Source: Zygnema cylindricum (taxonomy: Eukaryota > Streptophyta > Zygnematophyceae > Zygnematales > Zygnemataceae). Taken from it: a stretch of 52,624 nt of DNA. The position numbers were made by a program, and so were the translations under genes. Each line of letters opens with the position of its first letter. The stretch's first letter is position 1. Below are positions 12,706-25,938 of the stretch, piece after piece. The stretch is from contig JBBHKE010002542.1 of the NCBI GenBank assembly GCA_037447655.1, positions 224,535-277,158 of the forward strand, in the 5' to 3' direction. The notes under the pieces were generated by a model that did not search any database, was not told the origin of the DNA, and saw nothing but the letters and a program-made list of their open reading frames with translations.

Positions 12706-14020
12706 CTAGTCCTTTCCATTTCCCACCTCTTGGGCACCCTGTTCAGCTAGGTATAATGCAATATCTTCTTGAAGACGTTCATTGTCATCAACTGTTTTAA
12801 GAGATTCCTTATCTGTACAGTCATTAGCATAATGATTTGGACCCCCGCATTTAGAACAAGTGATTTTCTTTTTCAGTTTTGTGCACACTCCGCTAAAATG
12901 TCCCTCCTCTCCACAGTTATAACAGTTAAATTTTTTCAGTTGGGTATACTCAAATGCTATATGACCTCTTTTCTGACATATAGTGTATGTGGGAATGCTA
13001 AGGTTAGGTTTTTGACCATTAATACTTGATTTAGGACTCTTAATGTATCCCTCTCTATTGTTAAACTTGTTTCCTACATTAACATTTTGTCCACCTCTCT
13101 GATTTTCCCTGAAGAAAATTTTGCCTTTTCACCAAACCTGCATTCAGACCCTCTTCCACAAATTCCTCCTCACCCCTTTCTGATACTTCATTCATATTAC
13201 CCTTGAGTGATCGAGTTTCCCGATTATACCCGAACTGATCCTCTAATTTTAATGACTTATCTTGTTATTTCAAGTTAATAAATTTTTGATATTTTGGTTC
13301 TGATTTCTGTATAGGATTTAGAAAGTTTAAGAAATGTTACTTAGTCATTTCATTAGTCATACCTATGACATGAATGATAGATGCGTCAAATTCTACAATA
13401 TAACTTTTCACAAATAAAGTCTGTTAACGATTCAACCACCTTTTTTCCATTCTGGATTTATTAGTGACGGTGAAGAAACGCAATTTGATCGCAGTCTTAA
13501 AACCTTCCCAATCAGCATTATCATGAATTAAGTTAAACCTTCTCTAAGTGTAATACCAAATCTGAGCATCACCTTTCAGACAGCTAACAGCAAAAGAAGT
13601 GTAATCATCACGATCACAATTTCTAGATACCAAATAATACTCCATATAAAAAATCCAAGCATCTAACTCATCAATCTTCTTACCATCAAAGGATGGTGCT
13701 TCACTGATAGACAATTTCAAATCTCTTATCTTTTTAGGTGTATTGTGATCATCTTCCCTAAAACAGGCATTCCTTTTACTACTATCACCCTTTTGGTCAT
13801 TAACATCATTTTTGTAGTAAATTTAATTAATTAGCTCATCCAATTTCTAATTTGAAACGTTCACATTTTCGTTAACATCTTTCAATTCACTCTTCTATTC
13901 AAAAATTGTCTCATCTACAACAACAACATGACTATTAAATCTTTTGACCAATTTTACACTACGATTTTTCAACACATTTAAGGCATTCTCCATTTCACGT
14001 TTCTATGCAAAATTTGCCAT
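12706..14020 (-). pseudogene. gag region with two CCHC zinc knuckles (broken)
   Basis: A candidate gag ATG at 14018-14020 is followed after five codons by a stop. The C-terminal part holds two CX2CX4HX4C knuckles: CYNCGEEGHFSGVC at about 12882-12924 and CSKCGGPNHYANDC just downstream. The knuckles bind element RNA. Frame is lost several times between. Confidence 0.8.
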
Positions 14021-14787
14021 TATCACAAAATGAAATATAGCAAAAAGAAAAATAGAATATAATTTCCAAAAGAAATTTGATTTAGGTTTGAATTTCTCAG
14101 ATTGCTCAAATCCAAGACTTTTTCTCTTTAACAAATCATTTGAAAATGATCAAAATTTGAGAAATCAATAAGACATTGAAAGTAAGTAAGTACAAATTCA
14201 ATTCTTCAATTTCCCAAACATTGATGCAGAAAGGTAAGAATTTCCCCACAAATTTGCAACAGCTAAATTGAAAGCTCTCAAAGGAAGATTCAACCATAAA
14301 TTTTGCAACAGCAAAATTGAAAAGCTCCCAAAGGTAAAAATTCAGGGTTTGAAAGGTTTTAAGTCATTTCAGGACTCGTTTGCTCTTAAAGAAGTAAAGT
14401 ACTTGACTTTTTTTCTCCCCCATCAGCAGATTTCCCATTTCCCACTATATGAGGATCTTTTACTCTCTAATCCTCACATCCTCACCCTTCATGGCTTCAA
14501 GCCCCCCCTTTACACATGATTCATCGCTAGGAGAAGGTAAGTTTGTTCAGCCTCTAGGTAATTAGAGTGAGCTTCACCGGTGGCTAAACTGCCCAGCCCG
14601 CATGAGTGCTTAGGACCTAAGCACGCCCCACATCTAACTAGCGGTCGTTGCCAGTGTAGTCACTTAGTTTCGCTCCAATCCCCTACCACTTCGCATTGTG
14701 GTTCCACCGACACAGGTCAGAGCACCCTCACTGATCACCGTAGTCAATTTTTCGGGTGAGCAAGCTTCTCCATTGTTTCTAATCAAA

Positions 14788-14799
14788 GCTTTGGTACCA
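14788..14799 (-). other. Primer binding site (initiator Met tRNA type)
   Basis: Two bases inside the 5' LTR, the minus strand reads TGGTACCAAAGC, 10 of 12 matches to the usual plant initiator-methionine tRNA site TGGTATCAGAGC. Confidence 0.8.
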
Positions 14800-14801
14800 T
14801 A

Positions 14802-15774
14802 TGTAATAGGATTTCCTACCTCTCAAAAAATCCCATTACTACAACCAATTTCAACCACACATTCCACACATTAGAATATTACACATTCACCTTGGAAAGC
14901 ACTCACATAAGGATAAATTTTAAATTAGAAGAAGCTTTTGTCATCATAACATGAGTTTGGTCTCTTCCCCTCGTGGCTCAACCCTTCTTTTAAATTGTTT
15001 TCCACTACTCTCCACTCTTAATAATTCTATCTCTTAACTACTAAAGCACCACTTAGTTAGTAAGAGAATTCAATGCAAAAATGCCATTGCTTTAATTTGG
15101 TTTTAATCGCCCAGGACCAAGATCAGTCAGAATTTCCACAAACTTTTCTAAAGGAAAAGATGTTTACTCTTCTCTTAGACTTCCCTATTTATCCATTATC
15201 GCCCTAGACTAGCTAGACTTGAGTTAAGACTATGTTGAACAGGTTTTACTTAGGCCAATCATTGATCAACTATGACTCAGACTGGCTAATGCAAAAACGT
15301 GCGAAATCCCTTACTAACTATGACGGATTTACTAACCAATCAAACCCTACATTTCACTACGTAACATTTACGTGCAAAAGTGCGCGCCAAACAAAACACG
15401 ACTTCGCACGAACGTGCGTCGCAAATTTCATACGCGAAACTACCTACGAAATTGCATAAGTGAAAGTGATGTTTTGTTCTTAAAATTGTACGAAACAATC
15501 CATCGTGCGTACCAAACGAAATATTGATTCATTTGGTACTTTTTAAATGTGCGCCTGAAATTATGTAGCTAGTTTGACCCTTAACCCGTTACAATGAACA
15601 CCCGCACGTTATTTTGACCTCGCGCTGTCGCCTGAATACACCAATCACTATATCTTTTAAAATACAACTCCAAATCGTGCGATTCTTTCGCGGGGGTCTA
15701 CCAAATTCAAACTCTATATTCGTAACACTTAAATACCTATTTACAAACAATTTCGATCCACTATTATTGTTACA
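14802..15774 (-). repeat. 5' LTR of the gypsy element
   Basis: Starts TGTAATAGG and ends TTACA on the plus strand. It is followed directly by TGAAC, the target-site duplicate. It would carry the element promoter for minus-strand transcription. Confidence 0.93.
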
Positions 15775-15779
15775 TGAAC

Positions 15780-16200
15780 CCACCTCGTGGTATTCGTGAA
15801 CCCAGGGCGGATGGAGCGATTGCTTCGCAGATGAAGACCAAAATGTAATCGGACTGTCGATGTCTTCTCCCGGATACTTTGAGAATCGTAATCTTATTTT
15901 TTTGTAATGTTCTTTTCAAGAAACTCACGAAAATATAGTATGGCATGGTACGGTCAAGTACAAAATTCTGTATTAAACCTCACTTTTCGTCTGATGTAAC
16001 CATACCGTTATTCACGTCCGGGCAAGTCTGGGTAGGCACAAGAAATTGAGTTTCAGTTAACTTTTATTTTTGTAAACGCGTTTCTGGTAACGGGTAACAA
16101 TTGAGGAGCGTGACATTATTGGTCGAATATCGGGTGTTTAGATTTTGAAAAAAAAAATCCATTTCGGGTATCTAAATTGTTGACTTTTGTGACCTCTACC
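15780..16200. repeat. Dispersed repeat R1, right part
   Basis: The stretch GGTAACAATTGAGGAGCGTGAC through GACTTTTGTGACCTCTACC corresponds to 44660-44785. It continues the R1 copy interrupted by the gypsy element. No gene seen. Confidence 0.6.
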
Positions 16201-17899
16201 GCTAGGCGCCCTGTTTTATGTTTTGCTTATCGACAAAGTCCCGGTTTTCATCGATAGGGAGTTTTTTTGGCTTTTTATTTTAAACTTCAGATGTGCATGT
16301 TTACTACAAATCTACAATATAGTGGAGTACACTGTGTACCCCTATTCGTGTTATTGTTTTTTTGGACAATAAGAACACCTTTCCTCCGTGCATACTTGTC
16401 GGTTTGTTGGATGGCTGCGATTGAAAGGTCGTATCCTCACCTTCGGATTGACGGTCTTCAACAAAAAAAATATCACAATTAAACAAGTAAGACGAAGTGG
16501 ATGGCCAAGGTTCAATTTAAGGTAATGAAATCATGTGGAGTGAGGAATAGATATGCCATCCGAGAGCATGTCCCTTATTTAAATGTGGAATTATACGTGT
16601 TGTAATGGAACCTAAACTTAAGAATCTATTGGAATAATGGGAGAATCGGCGGGGTTTGGCCGATTTGATATTTTTTACTTCGTGTTGCCTTTAACTGTTG
16701 TTAAATCTACGTCACACTTACATCTTGTTTGGTTTGATTTTAGTTCACATTTTGTTGGACTTTTGATACGTTTGATTGGCTTCAGTTTTGTTAGCGGTTT
16801 TTCAATTTCATCGGTGTTGTTTTGTTCTGTACGGTAGTTTAAAGATTTAGTGCGTCTACTTTGGTTTTAGTGCACGTTCTCGCCGTGTAGTTTCGGTTAC
16901 TTTTGCAGTTTCTTGTTAGGCGTAGCGTGTAGTGTTCTGTGCGCCAATGTATTTTTGTACAACGCACGTCCGCGTGTGGACTAGGGCGTTCAACGTTTGT
17001 TTCCTTTAGTGGAGTTTTTGGTAAGTTAGGAGTCGGTCCCTAAAAAGGTAAGTCTCAAATATCATCAGAGTTAGGGTCAAGTTCCATTAGTCATTTGTGT
17101 AATCGTACGGCCAACTCTATGAGCCGAGTTAATTGAGTCGATGTTCCATAACAAAAAGTCTATAAACTGAAATTCTGGGTCCCCCATTGGACAACAAAAT
17201 TCAGGAAGCCTCTAGGCAATTTTTGACTGACCCACTTTTGACTAACACCACTGCTATTCAAGCAAGCAAATAGACAATATGACTACAACCTTGTTCAGTC
17301 TGGACTCCCTTGAGGCCGCAGAAAAAGGAATCACAGAAAACGCCCAACCAGGTGATTAGTTATAAAGTGGCAAAGATGCCAAGATTTATACAAGCTCTCT
17401 AAGAGAGAGGCGGTTACCTCCTAAATCCTCTAAGTCCTAAACCCCTCTCACAACCTTTATCTACTGAAGTATGAACCAATCAGAAGACTCTACACTACAG
17501 AAAGATACCATGGCCGATGTCCTTTCTGTTCAGCCTGTGTACGATAAGGTCATGGAGTGGAGCTCTGTCTCCTTGGGACTCGTTCTCATGCTCCGCGAGA
17601 TTCACGCTTCCCAATGCTATCTTGTCACGTGGCGCTAGGTCATGTTACGCCCAAAAACCGCCAAAGCGGCCATTCTGGAATCTCGAAAATGATACGTGCC
17701 GGCGGATCCAAACCGGCTTTTAATACTAGCCGTTGAAAACAAGTACATATGTTTCGTGCGTGTTCACGTTCGCACCATATTTTAACTAGTCTCTATGTTC
17801 TTTATCCGTAATTGCGTTAATCGGATTAAAGTTCCTAAACACTGTTTAAATAACATTCATACCCTATGTAGTCTAACGAACTCTTTCGATATACCGGTT
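16201..17899. other. Intergenic; MITE remnant and possible promoter-like stretch
   Basis: Around 16380-16460 is a degraded copy of the arm of the TA-family MITE (ccgtgcatacttgtcgg, gcgattgaaaggt). A G-box-like TCACGTGGCG lies at 17625-17634. I looked on the minus strand for the missing 5' exons of the nardilysin gene and found none I could defend. No other gene recognised. Confidence 0.4.
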
Positions 17900-18120
17900 T
17901 GAGCTGACGACTATGCCGCGTTCTACCGGTCGGAGGTTCGAGTCATGCCGGACTCAACCTTTTTGTTGAGAGTGACTTATGACACTTTTCAGTCCTACCT
18001 ATGGAGCTGAGGCAGCCATGGCTCCACCGCCCTCTCTTTCCCTCGGTGACTACAACAAGTATGGGGGCTAGAGGGAGGAGGTGGAGGCAGGCTGCCTATG
18101 CCTTTTTCTTTTGCTTTTAA
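17900..18120 (+). mobile_element. Possible tRNA-derived SINE
   Basis: GGTCGGAGGTTCGAGTC at about 17928-17944 is an excellent RNA polymerase III B-box, preceded by a degraded tRNA-like 5' part (GAGCTGACGACTATGCCGC). A roughly 150-bp tail ends in a T-rich stretch. It does not fold into an intact tRNA by eye, so a SINE or tRNA relic is more likely than a tRNA gene. Confidence 0.4.
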
Positions 18121-20329
18121 TTTATTCAGACCTAGAAAATACCCCCTAAATCTAGTGATTTCAACATAAACCACGCATTATACATTGAGTGGCTCCACGT
18201 GGGTTTTGACCGGATATTTAAAATCTTTTATAAATCTTCACACCGACAAATTTCACTTGAAATCTTCACCTGCGTACTATGTACCTGCATTAGTTCAACT
18301 GTTTGTTTTAACACGGAATTCAACACAGAAAGTGAAACCAATTTGCTTGTTGGAATTGAAAATTTACCTAGTCATAATATGATATAACCTTTGTACTTTT
18401 TGCAAACGCCAGTCTTATACGCCAACTTATTTTTTAGGGCTCATATTTTCGAACATGACAAACATCATTTGCCGGAAATTCCTCTCCCTCTCCCTCTCCT
18501 CTCCCTCTCCCACTCCCTTTCTCCCGCTCGCTATCAAAATATTTGTAGGTGATTTAAAACTTTATGTACACAGGATATGAAAAGACTTTCTACGGAAGAA
18601 ATTTGTCATGAAATATAGTTGTGGGTATTACAGTGTGGTTGTGAACCAAAAATGTCACATAATTGGAACTTTTTGTGATGCTGTTAATGAAATGGTTCAA
18701 ATTTTAATGTCGTTTTTCAAACGGATAAAAATGAAGCAATGCACTCACTTAAATTGACAAACTCTGAATTGTAAAAGTTTTTTTCAAACGATTTTACATG
18801 GTAATTTCTGGTATATATTTGTTTAAAAAAAAAAAACGGCTAGGTTTTCAACCATTATTATTGATGATTATACTTATATATTTTGGATTTTTCACAATTT
18901 TTGTTGTAATTTTTGTATTATTTTTATTTTTTGTTTTTAATTTATAGTTTTTATTTTCAATTATGTATTTGTATTATAGTTCTTATTATTGTTATTATAG
19001 TTATTTTATTCTTAAATTTATTATTTTTAAACTATTTTTGATTTTTGTTTTTTTTTTTTTAAATACTTAATTTTAATTGTTTTTTAACAATCACTATTTG
19101 TTATTTCCTCCTTGTGTTTTTTATGGTTTTATTTTTTATTTAAACATATATTTAATGTACGGTTTATATTTTTGTCCTATGAATAAGTACTAATCTTTCC
19201 TTTACTGTTTTTGCATTACTTTATTTTTATTTCAGTTTTTATCATTATTATATTTTTAAACTTGTATTATAACTTTTATTATTATTTTTACGTATTTTTT
19301 TGTTATCTTCTTATGATTTTTATTTTAAATAACTAATATAATACATACATTAGGGTTTGCTCATACTTTTATAGCGAATTCCGTCATTTACAAATTGTTT
19401 TCAATAACATTTACTTGAATTGTGGACAACTCTGAGAGAATTCTTCATTAAACACACTCCTGGAAAATGAGTGTGGAATTCTAGAAAGTTTTCTTTCACT
19501 TTCTTTTAAGGGCAGGTTTTGGTTCGATATGTCCAGAACCTGCTTACATTTACATTAGAATTGTAATTGTAATCACACCTTCGGAGATAATAATAATAAT
19601 AAAAGTATCAGTATTAATTTTCCTCCTGGGAATTTGGGTCTTTAAACGCAAGAGGCAAAATGTATGTATGAATGGAAATGAGGAAGGTAAAACAAATCGA
19701 TAAAAACATTTTTACATTCATAAGAGACCACAGATGGAATCGTAAAACTCACCAACCGTGAGTTGAAGGTTATGAAATTGGATGTTCAAATATCTGGAAG
19801 TAGTGAATCACTTTAAATCTTCTTCCGCGATAGACTGTGTACCGCTCCAATTAGAAGGTTGGGATCTAAAGAAGTTGTAAAAGACGTATGTCACTCACCA
19901 TGTAGATAAGTTTTATGTAAGCATGTAGATGAAGAATGTTTGACTTATTATTCTTAAGTAAGATAATGGTGTTTTTGATTTGCAATGCAAAGAAATGTTC
20001 ATTCACATATCTTGAGAACAGTGTCTTCAAAACAAAAGGGCAACGAAGGATGCAAACTTCCATCTATCTCTATCATCCAATTCCAAACTTCAATTGTACG
20101 AGCCACATTTACGTCAAAAAATACATGGGACAATTTCCTTTATTTTGTTTTAAACAAAAACATTGTACAAGGAAAATCAGCTTTTAGACTTTTGCCAAAA
20201 GCAAACGTTTATATCTACCCGCAAACTATGGAAAAACCACTCCAATTTGTACAAGCAGGAACTATTCTTCCCGCAGATGAGCCTAACAAAATTTGCAGCA
20301 ACATCAAAACTTCTTTATACATAAATTTT
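18121..20329. other. Intergenic AT-rich stretch downstream of LEA gene
   Basis: Holds an R1-related fragment (18188-18290), a CT-rich patch at 18482-18535 and a very T-rich low-complexity block at 18840-19340. 19700-20329 has higher complexity but no exon I recognise. It probably includes the LEA 3' UTR next to 20330. Confidence 0.4.
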
Positions 20330-22193
20330 TTAGATGACGCCATCCTTAGGAACACGGTCTGATCCAGGCCCTTCCTCTTGGTTTTCATCATCACGAGCTG
20401 CGTCGTGATTAACAAACTCACGTCCCTTTGCCTGAAGAAGCGAAGGTGCGTTGTCCTTGAGGTCCTGCATAAAATTCGTGCAACTAGGTTAGTTTTTCAA
20501 CCTTAAATGTCGTTAGTAATTGAAAGATAACCACCTACTGCCACTTTCTACAAGAACACTGAGCTAACATTGACTTCCAAGGCATGCTAGTGGGAATCAA
20601 AGTTCTCTTCTTCACCTGTCCAACATCTTTGTCTTCTTTTGCCTGCTCTTGAAGATCTTGAGCCGTATTTCCAACCTTGTCTCTCACATTGCCGGCAGCA
20701 GTTTGTGTCTATTTACAAACAGATCCAATTCCGTCAGTATATTGAAGTTTCAAGTAAACTTAAACGAAACAGCTTTTGAAGAAAAACGTACAAACTCTGT
20801 TACCTATAATTGATAACAATGAAATTTTTTGCATTTCTTTGTGTACACAAGAGATGAGGCAAAATTTATTTTCCCACAGCATACAAGGGAACTTATAAAC
20901 AAGCTGAAAATTTCTCTCAATTACAATGCATGTTTATAATCATTACAAACAACGGTTCTCACCTCATCTCCCATTTTAGAAGCAGTGTTGCCAACTGTGT
21001 CTTTGACTTCTTTTGTTACATCTTTCACTGCATCCTCGCCCTGAGCTGCGGTCTTGCTGGCATTTGTTTCTATGTCAATTCCGGTGTTCCTCACAAAGTC
21101 ACCTGCACCTTTCACGTTCTCTTCCACTGATCCAGCTGACTGTGAAATCAAATCCTCACCCTTCCTGGCAACGTTCTCGAATTGCCGAGTTACTTCTTCA
21201 GCGGTTTTTTTAGCGTCATCTGTCAACTGTACACCGAATGTCTGTGTTATTACCATAAAGAATGGCTCTTCGTTCACCCACATCCCCTCACTTTGAACAT
21301 TTAACCGCATTTTCTAGTTTCAGGAAGCACAATTTTGTTGAACTAATTTACAACTAAGATTTGAAGCTGGACTCGCAATGTACTACCTGGTACTCGGTTT
21401 AAGTTCATGACAAATTTATTTTTTTTGCGAAAACCTATAAAATGTTACATTTTGAAGTGGTTCATGGTAGCCGCAGTCTGAAGGCAATTCAAGAAAACTC
21501 CCAAATGTATTCAAGAACATTAATTCCCAATCATACTCTTTGACTCGACCATAAAATTAAATCAAAAGTTAAAAACTGTCAACGTAAAAAATAGCAACCG
21601 AACAATTTTAGATCAACAACTTACAGAGTCTTTCTTGACTTCAGCAAAGATACGGCTCATTTGCCGGTTTGTTTTGGAGCTGTAAACATTGTGGCCCAGT
21701 TTAAATGGAGAACCCACTCGGAGAGAAGATCTGCAAATAAATGACAGTAGATAAGCCAAGAATCTCTTCCACCTTTATCCTGCAAGAAAACCTTTTCTAC
21801 AGGGAGAAACAACCTAGATAATAAAAAGGACCATTTCTAGGTCGTGCTGTATAAATGCACCAACCTCTTCAGTGCAGAACCTTCCTGTCATGAAATCATA
21901 GCGCACTTTTGAATTTACAAACTAACATTTTTCCTTTCTCCATGTCTGATTCTGAAATAAAAAAACAATTTCAAATCTCAAGCTTAATGTAAGAAATTAA
22001 GAAGTGAATGAAACAAAATCTAATAGATTTCAGCAATACATTTGCTACGAGAACTGTATTAGATATTGCAGTCAAGCAATGGAACACGCAAATAAGAAAA
22101 TATATATTCTTACTTGGAGCTTTGTGAAGCAGCAAGGGTTCCAAAACTCGATGCTGTCACAGTTAAAGTCGAAGCTGAGCTGCAGAGTGCCAT
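20330..22193 (-). CDS. LEA-like protein with plastid-transit-like leader (5 exons)
   Basis: A hydrophilic stress-protection-type protein, about 230 residues. Exons: 22193-22114, 21730-21625, 21241-20963, 20708-20616, 20464-20330 (TAA). Phases join cleanly. The ATG opens a Ser/Thr/Ala-rich, acid-free leader (MALCSSASTLTVTASSFG), followed by basic Ser-rich sequence to about RIFAEVKKD, which looks like a chloroplast transit peptide. The rest is Ala/Lys/Glu/Asp/Thr-rich with group 3/LEA_4-style amphipathic repeats such as DAVKDVTKEVKDTVGNTASK and GNVRDKVGNTAQDLQEQ. It has no hydrophobic core or membrane segment. Known LEA_4 proteins are disordered in solution, fold on drying and protect membranes or enzymes. 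Exon 3 could instead start at 21226. A CCACGTGG element upstream fits stress control. Exact plastid location is inferred. Confidence 0.8.
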
Positions 22194-22555
22194 TGTCTTT
22201 CTTTCGTTTAACAGTTAGAAGTTCTTTGTATACTGATTAGAATTGAAAGCTATAGGAGACAGATGTAGTTTTGAAGAAGGTTTTGAATAATTTGATTGTT
22301 TAAATGTAATTTATAGTTGTTCTAACAAAGACGAGGCTGCAGGCTCGGAAAAGGTTTAAAATGAAGAGGAGAGAAGAAGTACAAACGATTGCAATAATTC
22401 TGTACGTTTTGGTACTTTCATGTACTTGATTCGCAGTTTATCCTAACTTTCCGAAGACAAAAGAAGTGAGAAAAAGCGACAGCTGAAGAGTGACAAGAGA
22501 ACTCGGCGTGTCGACTAAAGAAGCACAAACACATTCCAGCATGTATCAGGATGTA

Positions 22556-22563
22556 CCACGTGG
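22556..22563. promoter_or_regulatory. G-box/ABRE upstream of the LEA gene
   Basis: Perfect palindrome CCACGTGG about 360 bp before the LEA ATG. ACGTGG(C) cores bind bZIP factors in plant abscisic-acid and drought responses. Function here is inferred from the neighbouring gene. Confidence 0.5.
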
Positions 22564-22709
22564 AGCATTTAAGAGATCCTTTGTGTTCGTGGCATAGCTC
22601 TCAATATTCGTGGCATTATATGACACGCGGCGGTTTATAAGCAAACTCGAGTGCTGACAAAGATTTTTTGCAACATCGGCTCGTCAGATTTGCTGTGTGA
22701 GGTACAGTA

Positions 22710-22906
22710 CACCGCCAATCGCTATTAGAGTCAAGGATTAAATAGCGTCAAAAAATAATTACGTTATTGATTCTTATTTAGTGCCTGAGACGTGGCAGAT
22801 TATGGTCCACGTCCTTAAATAGCGTTATTAATTCTATTTCAGGTTTTGGGGTCAAAATTTAGGGGCACTGTATTAGCGTTATATACTCTAATAGCGATTG
22901 GCGGTA
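22710..22906. mobile_element. TA-family MITE (short subtype)
   Basis: Inverted ends CACCGCCAATCGCTATTAGAGT and ACTCTAATAGCGATTGGCGGTA, flanked by TA within ACAGTA/TACTGT. Roughly 200 bp with no coding capacity. Confidence 0.85.
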
Positions 22907-23341
22907 TACTGTACTGTAGTGTCATTGTGACACCTGGCATCCTTATAAAGTAATAGTACTGTTCTTTATTTCGTACCTGATAATTTAATTCCGTATACTT
23001 TATATTTCGTGTAATTTTCGTTGTCCAAAATATGACCCATTCATGTTCCACCGGACGGTATATTTTGTATCCGTACACGTCCAGAAGGTGTTGACCTTCC
23101 TAAGATGCGCAGCAGATCCGGCCACGCTCTTGACTTCACTGGTTAGGGGGGATTTTCATGAAGACCGTCAATTTTCCAATCCAGTTAGACGTACGGATCC
23201 ATAAAAGATACAGTGAATACGACACAAACAATCTGCAACAGGATTTTTAAAAACCATGTTAGAAGCAAGCATACAAATCTCTATTCGCACACACACCTGC
23301 CTTCCAGATCATAGTTTCAAAAGTAGGCGTGCCTTCCAGAT

Positions 23342-23618
23342 CATAGTTCAAAAGTAGGCGTTTTTATGGTAGGCCTTTTGGTCGGCGCCTCTATCGTAAG
23401 TTGTGTTATGGGCTTTTTATGTGATCTTCTTAGATCGCTACTTTGATCAGTGGTCGTCCGATCGTCTGAATCTGACGGTGTAAATAAAAATTTTTGGTCC
23501 GAATGTTTTAATTGGTCCGAATAGGTCCGAATACAATATGGGTCTTAAGGTCATACTGTATGTTTTGCATACAATAGGCATATTGTATGGGCCTACTTTC
23601 ACCTACTTTTGAACTATG
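23342..23618. mobile_element. hAT-like MITE, copy 1
   Basis: 277 bp with perfect ends CATAGTTCAAAAGTAGG and CCTACTTTTGAACTATG. It is flanked by the 8-bp duplication TTCCAGAT (23334-23341 and 23619-23626). An 8-bp duplication is the hallmark of hAT transposases. The flank plus outer end is tandemly repeated just to the left (about 23300-23330). Confidence 0.92.
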
Positions 23619-23808
23619 TTCCAGATGACCAATTAGGTTGCATATTGGGGAGAATTGTAATAAAATAGGCAGTACAAAATGAATTTATCATCACACTGAA
23701 TTTTAAGAGTATGTAATAAAAACAAATTATATGCAACACAATGACTGCTTGACAGACCGTACTCATAGGCGATGTTTAATCATATGAAACGTTGCACACA
23801 CCACAGTA

Positions 23809-24025
23809 CACCTTGTATCGCTATTAGGGTTGATGTTTTTTTCGCCACTTAAAACATTTTTTTTCGGTACACACTTGTCGGATTTTGAATCTGACGGTTG
23901 CGATTGAAAGCCAAGATTCTCACCTTCCGATTGGCGGTCGCCATGTGAAAATCGGACAAGTGTGTACGGATAAAATATGTTTTAAGTGATGAATAAAACA
24001 TTAACACTAATAGCGATACACGGTG
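23809..24025. mobile_element. TA-family MITE (long-arm subtype)
   Basis: Ends CACCTTGTATCGCTATTAG and CTAATAGCGATACACGGTG, with TA on both sides. Inside lies a second inverted arm (cgccacttaaaacat, acacacttgtcgga). The whole element can fold into a long hairpin. Confidence 0.88.
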
Positions 24026-24330
24026 TAATGTACAAGTGCCGAAAGTATGGGCCCCATTAACAATCACATGCGATTTAAAATGCATATTGTCGAGCAAATG
24101 CTTAAAGCTACACCCTTCCGAACCTCCAGAAAAACCGAATGACGGAATATCGGCTAAATCAAAAGTAACCGGCTGAAAATGTAACGGCAGAATTGGTACA
24201 AACGCTTAGATTTATTCCGAGATGCATCAGCTATAACACCCGCAACCTTTCGGATTCACTTACTAGTTACTCCCTTCATTATGACTATTAGACCCCTCCA
24301 TCTGCTAACCAACTGGCCTGTTTAAAAATG

Positions 24331-24700
24331 CTATACTTTGAAAGGGAACAGATAGTTAGGCATGGCCTGCCCAGAAGTCTGAGGAAATTCAAAACGCCAG
24401 TCTTGACCATCATTTACCATGGAGAAGAAAGCTCCTTCCTTGCAGGGTTTTGTTGTAGAACGTGCCTTTGAACCAACAACCCAATCACCAATATTTGTTT
24501 GTACGAGCTCTGCTCCGTCCGTCCAGCATCATTCTGACATACAAACTATTTTTCTACTCTCATCTGTTTCAAAAAAGTTAAAATAAGAAACTTTTCCACA
24601 AGCCAAGCTGGAAGTCTAGGTTGTCTGCATCTACCATGACAGTCTCAAACTCATCTGCAGACAATATTAGGATATGTTGTCCAGTATAAATTGGGCGCAA
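24331..24700 (-). CDS. Unidentified exon-like sequence downstream of H3
   Basis: Not recognised. Segment 24507-24331 reads, after a plausible AG acceptor, about 59 protein-like codons to TAG, including NIGDWVVGSKARSTTKPC and MVNDGQDWRFEFPQTSG. Segment 24700-24610 reads GQHILILSADEFETVMVDAD and is open to about 24605. Composition is unlike the surrounding AT-rich spacer, so these look like terminal exons of a minus-strand gene. However, I could not join the two in phase with good splice sites, nor find a start between 24720 and the H3 gene. It could be the end of a small gene, or the remains of one. Confidence 0.35.
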
Positions 24701-25057
24701 CTGGATTTAGGTATGCTCTGCTCAGATAAAATAAATGCACAGAAATTCCGTAATATTATTAACCAGCGTTTCGCAGTCAAGACACTTAACAAAAACAGGC
24801 CAGTAAAGAACCCTTACATACCACAAACACCCGAAATTTATTGGTCATAGTCAGCCTCAGCAACATGATGATTGTGAAAAGAAATGCCATAAAAAAAACA
24901 GAAAATGCTCATTTTTATTTCAGAGTTATTACAAGCTCGTGACATCAAATTTGAAACTATGACGATGTCCAGCTGGAAACCAATTCTAGCTAGGAACCAA
25001 ACTATACACACTTATAAACTTATTTGTGAAGCATTTACTTCAACTGGCATCTACAGC

Positions 25058-25938
<881 letters not shown>

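Larger units (their letters stand above)
8072..15774 (-). mobile_element. Complete but decayed Ty3/gypsy LTR retrotransposon
   Basis: A 7.7-kb element, coding strand minus, flanked by the 5-bp target duplication TGAAC (8067-8071 and 15775-15779). LTRs of 974 and 973 bp end in TGTAA/TTACA; the left LTR end is mutated to TATAA. Minus-strand order is LTR, PBS, gag with two zinc knuckles, protease, reverse transcriptase, RNase H, integrase, polypurine tract, LTR. Protease, RT, RNase H, integrase is the Ty3/gypsy order. Every domain is interrupted by stops or frameshifts and the LTRs differ by many scattered changes, so it is an old, immobile copy. Confidence 0.95.

Noticed and set aside
17900-17980. 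Working tRNA gene around the perfect B-box
   Set aside because: Acceptor and D arms do not pair by eye and the A-box is degraded; a SINE or relic fits better.
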